A DNA stretch of 64,000 bases from Advenella mimigardefordensis DPN7 (GTDB taxonomy: Bacteria > Pseudomonadota > Gammaproteobacteria > Burkholderiales > Burkholderiaceae_B), in the NCBI RefSeq assembly GCF_000521505.1, contig NZ_CP003915.1, forward strand, positions 1,426,001-1,490,000. Reading direction: 5' to 3'. Position 1 is the first letter of the stretch; each line of letters opens with the position of its first letter. Made by a program: the position numbers and the translations under genes. Below the pieces are notes generated by a model. The model ran no database searches. It was not told the origin of the DNA and was given only the letters and a program-made list of their open reading frames with translations. Positions 35,020 to 43,170 of this stretch are shown here, one piece after another.

Positions 35020-36053
35020 TGTCGACCTCGCAGAACAAGTGCCAGAAACACGGGCACGCCCACAAAGGCGGTGACCACGCCGGTGGCCAGCTCGCGGGGT
35101 GCAAGAGCAGTGCGCGCGACCACATCTGCCAGCAATACCAGTATCGCGCCACACAGCGCAGAAAAAAGCAGTCGGCGATTGCCGGAACGGGCGCCCAGGC
35201 GATGCGCCATGTGTGGCGCTACCAGACCGATAAATCCCAGCGGTCCCGCAATCGAGACAGCCGATCCACAGAGTAGTGCTGCTGCAACCAGCGCCAGCCA
35301 GCGGGTGCGGGCGACGGGCGTACCCAGGCCACTGGCCACGTCATCGCCCAGAGTCAGAGTGTGAATATGGCGGCTGATGGCGGCAACCAGCAATACGCCA
35401 CAAAGGGCTGCGGGCAGGCTATGGCGCACCACCGCCATCCCGGCTTCAGCCAGATCGCCCGCCAGCCAGATCCGCAGGTCCTGCAGCGAGTCTTCGTCAA
35501 GAATCAGCATGGCCGAAGTGAGCGCAGACGCAAAGGCCGATAAGGCAATACCGCAGAAGGTGAGTTTAATCACGGTCATGCCGCGTTGCCCCACCTGTGC
35601 AAACAATAACACCAGTGCAAACAGCAGCGCGCCGCCAAGCGCGGCGGTAAATGGGCGCATGGCGGCGGTAGACAGCAACGGGATCGATAAGGTGGTGGAC
35701 GCGACAACGGCGAACGCGGCACCGGCATTCAGGCCGAGCAATTGCGGTTCACCCAGCCGATTGCGTGCAACCGACTGAATCAGCGCGCCGGCCAGACCGA
35801 GAGCGGCGCCGGCTGTGAGTGCGCCGAGCATTCGTGGCATACGCAAATTGCGCAGAATATGCTGATCAAAGTTGTGTGGGTCCGGTTGCAGAAAGGTCTG
35901 AATGGCGCTGTGCATTGGAATATAACGTGAACCCACGCCCAGGTGCACAAGCACGGCCATGATGAGCAGAGCGATGAGTACAACCGTGATCATGACCGTG
36001 TTGATTGGCCTGTTGCCGCGACCAGGCATGTCATTCTGATTCACATTTGTCAT
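35016..36053 (-). CDS. Iron-siderophore ABC transporter permease (FecCD family), first
   Basis: 345 residues. Motifs RNLRMPRMLGALTAGAALGLAGALIQSVARNRLGEPQLLGLNAGAAFA and GPLGFIGLVAPHMAHRLGAR match the FecCD/BtuC family. First helix VITVVLIALLIMAVLVHLGVG after a polar cytoplasmic start. Its ATG (36053) overlaps the TGA of the ATPase gene by four bases, and its own stop overlaps the next permease likewise, so stoichiometric translation by coupling is likely. Confidence 0.93.
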   Translation of the reverse strand: MTNVNQNDMPGRGNRPINTVMITVVLIALLIMAVLVHLGVGSRYIPMHSAIQTFLQPDPHNFDQHILRNLRMPRMLGALTAGAALGLAGALIQSVARNRLGEPQLLGLNAGAAFAVVASTTLSIPLLSTAAMRPFTAALGGALLFALVLLFAQVGQRGMTVIKLTFCGIALSAFASALTSAMLILDEDSLQDLRIWLAGDLAEAGMAVVRHSLPAALCGVLLVAAISRHIHTLTLGDDVASGLGTPVARTRWLALVAAALLCGSAVSIAGPLGFIGLVAPHMAHRLGARSGNRRLLFSALCGAILVLLADVVARTALAPRELATGVVTAFVGVPVFLALVLRGRQ

Positions 36054-36889
36054 GACGATTGCCCCGGGTGATCACGCCATGGCATGAACACCGGCCGTCC
36101 CCCAGGCATTGGATTGGGGATGTCGATCACGCGCAGGTCAAAAACCTCTTGCACCAGCGCGGACGTACAGGAACCCGGATCGGCAAGATTGGCCAGGATC
36201 TGTCCATCTTTCATCAACACCAGCCGGTCTGCATAGGATAGGGTGAGATTAAGGTCGTGCAAAACGGCAATAATCGTTCTGTTGTGCTCACGGACCAGCG
36301 TCTGCAGCAATTCCATCACTTCAACCTGATACTTAAGATCAAGAAAGGTAGTGGGTTCATCAAGCAGAATGACGCCGGTTTCCTGTGCCAGTGCCATGGC
36401 GATCCAGCAGCGCTGGCGCTGGCCGCCGGACAGACTGTCAACGGAGCGGTTCGCGAAGTCCAGCGTGCCGGTCAGGCGCATGGCATGTTCCACTGCGTCT
36501 GAGTCTGCCTCTGACCAGCGGCGCAGAATACCCAGATGCGGATGACGGCCGAAAGACACCAGATCCAGCACCGTCATGCTCTCCGGCAATACAGGTGCCT
36601 GTGGCAGGATGCCCAGCTGGCTTGCAATTTCTTTGGTGGGTAGTTTGTGGATGTCCTGTCCGTGCAATAGCACGCTGCCGGTACTGGGCCGAAGCAGGCG
36701 TGCCAGTGTGCTCAGCAGCGTGGATTTGCCTGACCCGTTGGGGCCAAGCAGAACCGTCAGGGTGTTTTCTTTGAATTCAACATTGGCAGACTGAACAATA
36801 TTCTTCGCCCCGTAACCGGACGACAGGTCGCGGGCGCATAATGGGGAACGCAGGGATTCAGTCTGCTCTGTAGAGGGATCTGGTTTCAT
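36050..36889 (-). CDS. Iron-siderophore ABC transporter ATP-binding protein (FecE/FhuC type)
   Basis: 279 residues. Walker A G49-P-N-G-S-G-K-S-T; signature LSGGQRQRCWIAMALAQ; Walker B GVILLDEPTTFLDLKYQVEVMELL; H-loop in IIAVLHDLNLTLSYADRLVLM. This is the FecE/FhuC pattern for metal-chelate importers. It powers the two permeases encoded next. Three bases separate the receptor stop from this gene's ATG, so it is part of the receptor operon. Confidence 0.95.
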   Translation of the reverse strand: MKPDPSTEQTESLRSPLCARDLSSGYGAKNIVQSANVEFKENTLTVLLGPNGSGKSTLLSTLARLLRPSTGSVLLHGQDIHKLPTKEIASQLGILPQAPVLPESMTVLDLVSFGRHPHLGILRRWSEADSDAVEHAMRLTGTLDFANRSVDSLSGGQRQRCWIAMALAQETGVILLDEPTTFLDLKYQVEVMELLQTLVREHNRTIIAVLHDLNLTLSYADRLVLMKDGQILANLADPGSCTSALVQEVFDLRVIDIPNPMPGGRPVFMPWRDHPGQSS

Positions 36890-36892
36890 TAA

Positions 36893-39016
36893 TCAAAAGC
36901 GTACGCTCGCCGATAGGCTTGCGTTGAACGGCTCGCCGTAAACGTTGCCGTAGCGGCTGGAGCCTAAGGAGGAGGTGAAATAGGTGCGATCAAACAGGTT
37001 GCGCAGGTTCAACTGCAGCGTGACCGGATTTTTCGCGGCGATCGTGTAGGTGGCAAAGGCATCAACAACCGCATAGCCTGGCAGGAAGTAGCTGTTGTCA
37101 TTAATGCCGGGGCGCTTGCTGGCTCCGCGGATACCGGCACCGAATTTCAGCTGATCGCCATTACTCAATGTGCCGAAATCGTAGGATGCGAACAGCGTAG
37201 CGGTATGGCGTGCCACGTTGACAGGTCGTTTCCCGGTATAGTCGGGGTCGTCCTTGATTTTGGCATCGGTAAAACCATAACTGGCAATAACGCTGATGTT
37301 GTCAGTCAGCTGACCGTTAATATCCAGTTCTATACCGCGGGAGCGGACTTTACCCGCCGCGCGCGTCACAATGGAGCCGTTGACTGTTTCGAAGTAACTG
37401 ACATTCTTTTTGTCGGTCGTGTAGGCCGCCAGGTTAACGCTCAGGCCGCGTGCCAGTTCCCACTTGGCACCCAGTTCGTAGGTCAGGCCTTCTTCCGGCG
37501 GCAAATCTCCGATATTGCTGGAGAAGGATGATTGGGGTCGGAAACTCTTGGCAATATTGGCATACAGCGACAGGGCGGGCGTGGCTTTATACACTGCGCC
37601 AATCCGCGGAACGAATTTCCCGCCCGACGTGTCTGTATTGGTCACGAAAGGACGGCCGCGTCCCGACACCTGATGGTATCGCTGGTAACGCATGCCGCCC
37701 ACCAGGATCCACTTGTCATTCAGATGCACGGAGTCCTGAATATAGATAGAAGGAGAAGTTAGCCGCTCATATTGATCGCTGTCGGAGGCGACCACGCGTG
37801 TGCACGGCTGCACGGTTCCGTATTCCGGATTATGAATGTTAAAGCTGACCGCTGCCGTGCAACGAATCATATCCGACCGCAGAATCTTGTGGTAATCGTA
37901 TTCGGCACCCAGCAACAGTTCGTGTTTCATGCCGGCGAGCATGGCCGATCCTACGAGATCCAGACGTGCAGAATGGCCCACCATTTCTGAACCCTGCGTC
38001 GCATCGACCCGGCGCGTGACGTCACCGGTGGCAGAATCGTAGGCCATCACTCTGGCCTGGTTGTCGGTATAGCTATCGGTACTGTAACTGTAGTTGAACG
38101 CCAGCCGCCAGTCGGAGGACAGTTCATGTTCAATATTGAGCGTTGCCAGGGTGCTATGGCCATCGGTAATATTGAAGGGCTCGTCCAGACGGGTGCGGCG
38201 ATTCAATGGAATAGGGCCGCCAGCGTCGATGTCCCAGATGGTGCCCCGGTCAAATGGCTGCTGGTAATTCTGGTACATATAGGAAGCGGTTACGACGGTT
38301 TTTTCGCCGAACCAGCTTAATGAGGGGGCGATCAGCCAGTCCTTATTCCGGCCGAAGTTGCGCCAGTATTTTGTGTTGTTATAGCTGCCGATAAGGCGAT
38401 AGGCCAGCGGCGTGTCTTTGATCGGACCGGTCACATCAAATGACGCACCGGCGCCGCCGAAGCTACTGGGCGAAATGGTTGCCTGACCGCTGAATTCGCG
38501 TTCAGGGCGCCTGGTGACTAAATTGATCGCGCCGCCCGGGTCCAGAATGCCGAACAGCGTTGAGGCCGGCCCCTTAAGTACCTCGACCCTCTCGGTGGTT
38601 GCGTTGAAACTGCGGGGCAATACGGTTTTCATGCCATTGGTGAGCATGGCATTGTCCCGGTTCTGGCCAAAACCCCGGCGAATAAAGGCATCCTGCGTTC
38701 CGCCCAGGGTATTTGTTTGTGAGATGCCGCTGACATTGGACAGCACGTCGTCCAGCGACCGCGCACCCTGATCCTGTAATACCTCATGGGTTACAACGTT
38801 TACAGATTGCGGAATATCCAGCAGTGGGGCGTCTGTACGCAGGGCAGAAGAGGGTGCGATGGCCTGATAACCGGTTTCTGCTTCACTGGTTGCGGTGATG
38901 GCCTCGAGCTTGACGGCTGCGGTTGTTTGAGCGCTGACGCAGGCAGACCACAGCGTACTCAGGACAAATACTGTGCGGCAATTTATTTGGGAAAATCTAT
39001 TTTTAGCCACATTCAC
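36893..39016 (-). CDS. TonB-dependent siderophore receptor
   Basis: 707 residues, outer membrane. Signal peptide to about residue 30 (…WSACVSAQ), a plug domain with DIPQSVNVVTHEVLQDQGARSLDDVLSNVSGISQTN and AFIRRGFGQNRDNAMLTNGM, then a 22-strand barrel that ends in FNASLSASVRF with the terminal Phe typical of outer-membrane proteins. No extra N-terminal signalling domain, and no FecI/FecR genes nearby, so it is a plain transporter. It heads the operon for ATPase, permeases, binding protein and PepSY reductase candidate. A Fur-box-like sequence lies 40 bp upstream. Siderophore specificity unknown; the class covers ferrichrome, pyoverdine and similar hydroxamates. Confidence 0.95.
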   Translation of the reverse strand: MNVAKNRFSQINCRTVFVLSTLWSACVSAQTTAAVKLEAITATSEAETGYQAIAPSSALRTDAPLLDIPQSVNVVTHEVLQDQGARSLDDVLSNVSGISQTNTLGGTQDAFIRRGFGQNRDNAMLTNGMKTVLPRSFNATTERVEVLKGPASTLFGILDPGGAINLVTRRPEREFSGQATISPSSFGGAGASFDVTGPIKDTPLAYRLIGSYNNTKYWRNFGRNKDWLIAPSLSWFGEKTVVTASYMYQNYQQPFDRGTIWDIDAGGPIPLNRRTRLDEPFNITDGHSTLATLNIEHELSSDWRLAFNYSYSTDSYTDNQARVMAYDSATGDVTRRVDATQGSEMVGHSARLDLVGSAMLAGMKHELLLGAEYDYHKILRSDMIRCTAAVSFNIHNPEYGTVQPCTRVVASDSDQYERLTSPSIYIQDSVHLNDKWILVGGMRYQRYHQVSGRGRPFVTNTDTSGGKFVPRIGAVYKATPALSLYANIAKSFRPQSSFSSNIGDLPPEEGLTYELGAKWELARGLSVNLAAYTTDKKNVSYFETVNGSIVTRAAGKVRSRGIELDINGQLTDNISVIASYGFTDAKIKDDPDYTGKRPVNVARHTATLFASYDFGTLSNGDQLKFGAGIRGASKRPGINDNSYFLPGYAVVDAFATYTIAAKNPVTLQLNLRNLFDRTYFTSSLGSSRYGNVYGEPFNASLSASVRF

Positions 39017-39055
39017 GGCAATCTATCCTTATTCAGACTATATCATAATATAAAT

Positions 39056-39074
39056 GGTAATGAGAATGATTGTA
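39056..39074 (-). promoter_or_regulatory. Fur-box-like sequence upstream of the siderophore operon
   Basis: GGTAATGAGAATGATTGTA matches the 19-base Fur consensus at 14 positions by my count. It lies about 40 bp before the receptor start, in an AT-rich promoter region (39035–39080). Iron repression of the whole operon is therefore likely. Confidence 0.75.
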
Positions 39075-39297
39075 AATTGCATGTTTGTAGTAGTAAATGT
39101 TCGAAGGTGGGGGGTGTGGTAGGGATGCAGAAGGTGTACGCGAATCCGCTATTTTGATAGATTTGGGCGCTGTTTCCCGTTGCTGGTATTACTTTTGAAA
39201 TATTAAAAACGGCGCTTACTACTACTTTTTGTGGAAAACAGCCTGTTTTATTTGCTTTATAGTGCGGGCGGAATTGTCCAAATTGCTGTTGGCCGCA

Positions 39298-40236
39298 CTA
39301 TGAAAAATACTGCGTATCTGCCGCAATTTGCGGGCAAATATGCAATTCTACCCAGTCGAGCCAGGCGCGTGTTTTCGCATCCATGTAATGCCGGGACGGC
39401 CTTAAGGAGTAAACGCCGATGTCCGGGGATCGCCAGTCGGGCAGAATACGTTGCAGGCGTCCGGATTTGACTGAATCAATTACAGAAAATAACGGCAACA
39501 GGGTAATGCCCGCGCCACGCAACACCACATCTAACAGTAACTCCGGTGTGTCGGCAATTAATCTGCCATTGATATCAACGTGTTTTATGGAAGCATCCCG
39601 GTTCATTAAACGCCAGCCGGCGGTAATGGAGGGATTGATCAGCCGGACGCAGGAGTAGCGGTGAAGATCTTCTGGTGTTGTCGGTGTGCCGTGTTGTTTA
39701 AGATAAGCCGGTGAGGCACATAATATTGAAAACGTGGTGCCTATTCTGCGGGCAACGAGGCCTGAGTCGCCCAGCGATTCGGCCAGATAAAGGCTTACAT
39801 CAACGCCTCTTGAGAGCAAATCCGGCACATATTGTGATGTGCTGTATTCCACCGTGAGTTGCGGGTGGCTGCCACAGAAGTCTGCCATAACCGGCGCAAC
39901 ATAATGTTGACCAAAATTCGCCATGCATTGCACACGTAATCGACCTTGTGGCGTTGCTGCCGTACCTGCTGCCTGCGCTTCGGCTTCGTCAACCAGACTC
40001 ACTATTTCCCTGCAGCGTTCCGCAAAGTTGGCCCCGATATCGGTCAGAATGCGTTTTCTGGTGGTGCGCTGCAGCAATGACGCGCCAACGCGTTTTTCCA
40101 GCTCGGATACCAGGCGTGATATCTGAGCCGTCGTGAGATCCATTTGTTCAGCGGCTGCTGTGAAACTGCCGCTGTCTATGACTTTTATAAACGCATGCAT
40201 TGCATGCAAAAGCCCACCATCCAGATTTTTGCGCAT
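39298..40236 (-). CDS. LysR-family transcriptional regulator
   Basis: 312 residues. HTH: MHAFIKVIDSGSFTAAAEQMDLTTAQISRLVSELEKRVG, with RTTRKRILTDIGANFAERC as wing. The effector domain (GRLRVQCMANFGQHYVAPVMADFC) and LRPSRHYMDAKTRAWLDWVELHI at the end resemble the common DsdC/PA2758-like 'RHMxAKVRAFIDF' group of LysR proteins. It is on the same strand as the siderophore operon but 280 bp upstream of it and probably independent. No divergent target gene is next to it; the dehydratase is 220 bp further upstream on the same strand. Confidence 0.9.
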   Translation of the reverse strand: MRKNLDGGLLHAMHAFIKVIDSGSFTAAAEQMDLTTAQISRLVSELEKRVGASLLQRTTRKRILTDIGANFAERCREIVSLVDEAEAQAAGTAATPQGRLRVQCMANFGQHYVAPVMADFCGSHPQLTVEYSTSQYVPDLLSRGVDVSLYLAESLGDSGLVARRIGTTFSILCASPAYLKQHGTPTTPEDLHRYSCVRLINPSITAGWRLMNRDASIKHVDINGRLIADTPELLLDVVLRGAGITLLPLFSVIDSVKSGRLQRILPDWRSPDIGVYSLRPSRHYMDAKTRAWLDWVELHICPQIAADTQYFS

Positions 40237-40388
40237 AACGTAATCATTTAATAATGTAGTAATTACTATTACATTATATTCAAAGATGACGATTGAAATG
40301 ATGGCGGCTGGTGTTTCATTGCGTGCATTTCGTACGAAATATTTACATGGTTTGTTTGATCGACTCGAACATCAATCATCGTGCGATG

Positions 40389-40437
40389 CCTGTTACGAAC
40401 AGGAAACGCACCGCCGAACATGCGATGAGCATGTTCG
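40389..40437. other. Two adjacent perfect inverted repeats
   Basis: CCTGTT-ACG-AACAGG (40389–40403) and CGAACATGC-GATGA-GCATGTTCG (40415–40437). Both are perfect. They lie between the end of the dehydratase gene and the LysR start, both read leftward. No T-run follows on the minus strand, so regulatory sites or processing hairpins fit as well as a terminator. Confidence 0.6.
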
Positions 40438-40454
40438 ATGACACCTGCGCACCC

Positions 40455-41384
40455 TCAGCTTGAAAGCTGTTTTTTCCAGTTCTGTATTTGCATGGGATTC
40501 GCCGTCGCCCCACCACAGACAATCACTAGCGGGGCCTGAAAATCAGCGAGCAAATCGTGGCTGTGTTCATAAACCGCGGCGAGTGAAGCACCGCAAGCAG
40601 GCTCAACCAATAATCGATGGTCGATCAGAAACTGTTCGCACGCATTCACTGCTTCAAGATCAGAGACGGTGTGACAGCGAATGTCATGCTTTGTGGTCAA
40701 TTCAAAGGCATTCGCGCACACTTTCTTCGCGCCAAGCGAAGTGGCTATACTGGTTATGGCTTCCAGCTCAATGAGATGACCGGCGCTAACAGAACGTGCG
40801 AGTGAGTCAGCTCCCTGGGTTTCAATGGCAACTACCGGAATATGCGCCAGCCCATTGCGAAGCAGGCCTTCGACTACACCCGACAGAAGCCCGCCGCCGC
40901 CAACAGAAAGGACAACACAATCGAAATGGGCTTTGGCGGCGACCACTTCATCAATCATGCTGGCGTGGCCGGACCACATGAAGGGATCGTCAAAGGGATG
41001 AACAAAAGCCACAGAAGGGTCTTCAAGCATGGATTGCGCCAGTGCATTGGCTTCCATCCACGAAGATCCATGTACGATCACTTTGGCACTTTCCTGGGCA
41101 ATTAATTTTTTAGCGTGATCGGTTGTTGATTCAGGCACGACCACCGTTACTGGAATCGATAACTGTCTGCCCGCGTACGCAACAGCAATACCGGCATTAC
41201 CACCCGACGAAGAAACAAATGTTGATTTACCCTGTTGCGCAAAGCGCTCACAAACCGCACCCACGCCGCGTAGCTTAAACGACCCGGATGGCTGTAAGGC
41301 ATCGAGTTTTAGTAAGACAGATTTTCCACTCAATATGCTTAAGGCGCGGGAGTGTACGAGTGGCGTATTAATATGAAGAGGCAT
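40455..41384 (-). CDS. PLP-dependent serine/threonine dehydratase-like enzyme
   Basis: 309 residues, tryptophan-synthase-beta fold. Lys37 in QPSGSFKLRG forms the PLP Schiff base. SSSGGNAGIAVAYAG holds the substrate carboxylate, SVGGGGLLSGVVEGL the phosphate loop, and VVIVCGGATANPMQIQNW ends the protein. Size and the SGGNAG form match the short L-serine/L-threonine dehydratases (SDS type, no ACT domain) rather than IlvA. It probably deaminates serine or threonine, or a hydroxyamino acid, to the keto acid. The EamA transporter gene follows upstream 59 bp away on the same strand; the pair could be amino-acid related. Confidence 0.85.
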   Translation of the reverse strand: MPLHINTPLVHSRALSILSGKSVLLKLDALQPSGSFKLRGVGAVCERFAQQGKSTFVSSSGGNAGIAVAYAGRQLSIPVTVVVPESTTDHAKKLIAQESAKVIVHGSSWMEANALAQSMLEDPSVAFVHPFDDPFMWSGHASMIDEVVAAKAHFDCVVLSVGGGGLLSGVVEGLLRNGLAHIPVVAIETQGADSLARSVSAGHLIELEAITSIATSLGAKKVCANAFELTTKHDIRCHTVSDLEAVNACEQFLIDHRLLVEPACGASLAAVYEHSHDLLADFQAPLVIVCGGATANPMQIQNWKKQLSS

Positions 41385-41443
41385 TTTTTAAACTCAAAGT
41401 ATTCAACGATGTATTTTGACTATTTATTTCCAAGTCTATCTTG

Positions 41444-42415
41444 CTAGACCGGATTTGTCCGCTTGGTCAGCGAAGCTGAGATTTGATCCCAGTTATAGGC
41501 AGTGAGGCCGGCCAAAATTGCCGCAAGCCCGGCAGCGTGGTAATAGTGAATGGTTTCACCAAGAAATAACGTTGATAAAACCACGCCATAAAGTGGTATG
41601 AGGTGAATATATACTCCGGCGCGTGCACTTCCTATTCGGGCGACGCCAGTCATATACAGGAAGGTAGCCGCGAGAGAGGCAGCAATGGCGACATATAACA
41701 TAGCCGATACCGATCCGACTGTCCATATGACCCTGAGCCCGGAGGCGTATTCCCATGCAAAAAAGGGCGCGAGGAAAAGCGTCGCTATCAATAACTGAAA
41801 TCCAAATAGCCCTATGCGATTGACGTCAGCAGGAATGTAGCGCAGCCATAAGGAATAAAATGTAAAGCAAATCATCCCCAGAAAAACGATCAGATCGCCG
41901 TGTGAAAACTGTAGTGAAATCAGGCGGGAGAAATCGCCGTGCAGGATGATTGTTAGCACACCCACACAGGAAATGATCAAACCGGCAGCCTGATTGATAC
42001 GCAGTTTGTGTCCATAAAGCATGGTGGCCAATATTACAATCAGTACAGGGATGGTTGAGTTAAGCAGCAGGCCATTGGAGGCCACGGTTGACTGTAACCC
42101 GACATAGATGCACAGATTGAATCCCGCCAGACCCGTTAGTGCTGTGCCGATCAGATGCCAGCGTAATGCCCGGTATTGGGCAAAATACTGATACATCGGC
42201 CGGTAGCAAAAAGGCAGCAGGCATAGCAAGGCGATTAAATGCCGAGCGAAGGCGAGTGTCATCGGTGGGATGTCATGGCGGATATATCGCCCAATAACAA
42301 AATTGCCCGCCCAGAGCAGCGGAGGGACGAGTAACGGTCCCCAGTTCAATATGCCAGTGAGTAGGTCTGATCTTTTTGCTTCGTCGTGGCTGTTGAACAC
42401 GTCCGTGCTCCGCAT
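41444..42415 (-). CDS. EamA/DMT-family transporter
   Basis: 323 residues and ten predicted helices in two EamA repeats: VPPLLWAGNFVIGRYIRHDIPPMTLAFARHLIALL opens repeat 1, and GDLIVFLGMICFTFYSLWLRYIP opens repeat 2. RIGSARAGVYIHLIPLYGVVLSTLFLGETIHYYHAAG is the conserved end. DMT transporters export metabolites such as amino acids. It is encoded upstream of the serine/threonine dehydratase, same strand. Substrate unknown. Confidence 0.9.
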   Translation of the reverse strand: MRSTDVFNSHDEAKRSDLLTGILNWGPLLVPPLLWAGNFVIGRYIRHDIPPMTLAFARHLIALLCLLPFCYRPMYQYFAQYRALRWHLIGTALTGLAGFNLCIYVGLQSTVASNGLLLNSTIPVLIVILATMLYGHKLRINQAAGLIISCVGVLTIILHGDFSRLISLQFSHGDLIVFLGMICFTFYSLWLRYIPADVNRIGLFGFQLLIATLFLAPFFAWEYASGLRVIWTVGSVSAMLYVAIAASLAATFLYMTGVARIGSARAGVYIHLIPLYGVVLSTLFLGETIHYYHAAGLAAILAGLTAYNWDQISASLTKRTNPV

Positions 42416-42709
42416 TTAATAGTGAATGGGTATTTTAATTAAACCAAATGCCGTAACAATAGATGTTTTAGTAAATTTTATTTGCGGTAAACGTAATAAT
42501 ATGATGTGTTTGGGGCGTTGAGGAATAGGTAAATATTAAATATGGTGTAGAAGGTGGTTAGCCTGCGTCGTAATTTTTTGCCGGAAAAGGCGATGGCCGG
42601 GTGTGCAGGCGACGGCTGACGGTGGGAGCGGCACTGGTATCCTGATTTATTCGGACAAATGGCGCACGAAAAATTATAGAATATGAAGCTATTCCGTGTG
42701 AGGTTGCCA

Positions 42710-43006
42710 ATGTCGTCTGTACCAGAAACCAAAGAAAAATTGCGCGATGCGCGTCTGGTGTTGCGCTTATCCAGCGATCAGAAAGACTTTTTCCAACGTG
42801 CTGCTGACCTGACTGGCCGCACTCTGAGTGAATTTGTTATCGACAGTGCACAAGTAGCTGCAGAAAAGGTCGTACAAGAGTACGAAAATATCCGCCTGAG
42901 TCGCGCCGAACAGGTGGCGTTCGTGAACGCGCTGCTTACCCCGGCAGAACCAGGGACACGTCTGCAAAAGGCCGTCCGGAGCTACCGTAAGAAGGCGGGG
43001 TTTTGA
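42710..43006 (+). CDS. DUF1778-family antitoxin (TacA-like), without a toxin gene
   Basis: 98 residues from the ATG at 42710 (GAGGTTGCCA in front; an earlier in-frame ATG at 42683 is less likely). The N-terminal ribbon-helix-helix is ARLVLRLSSDQKDFFQRAADLTGRTLSEFVIDSA, followed by an acidic/helical toxin-binding tail. DUF1778 proteins neutralise GNAT acetyltransferase toxins (TacAT/AtaRT), and the toxin gene normally overlaps the antitoxin's 3′ end. Here the next 35 bases allow only a few codons (TTG ATT AAG … TGA) before a terminator, so the toxin is lost or never present. It marks the left edge of an accessory region. Confidence 0.85.
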   Translation: MSSVPETKEKLRDARLVLRLSSDQKDFFQRAADLTGRTLSEFVIDSAQVAAEKVVQEYENIRLSRAEQVAFVNALLTPAEPGTRLQKAVRSYRKKAGF

Positions 43007-43043
43007 TTAAGGCTGTTGGAATGGCGAAGTGAATCGAGTTTAG

Positions 43044-43065
43044 TGAGGGGAATCCCCTCATTTTT
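43044..43065 (+). terminator. Rho-independent terminator after the antitoxin gene
   Basis: TGAGGGGA-A-TCCCCTCA stem followed by TTTTT. Confidence 0.8.
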
Positions 43066-43170
43066 AGCAGAATACATCTGTAGAATGGAAACGATCAGGT
43101 CGACAACATATGAATCTCGACATGAACCAAAAATGGTCGAGTCAAACAATTACTAAACCACGGACTGCTT

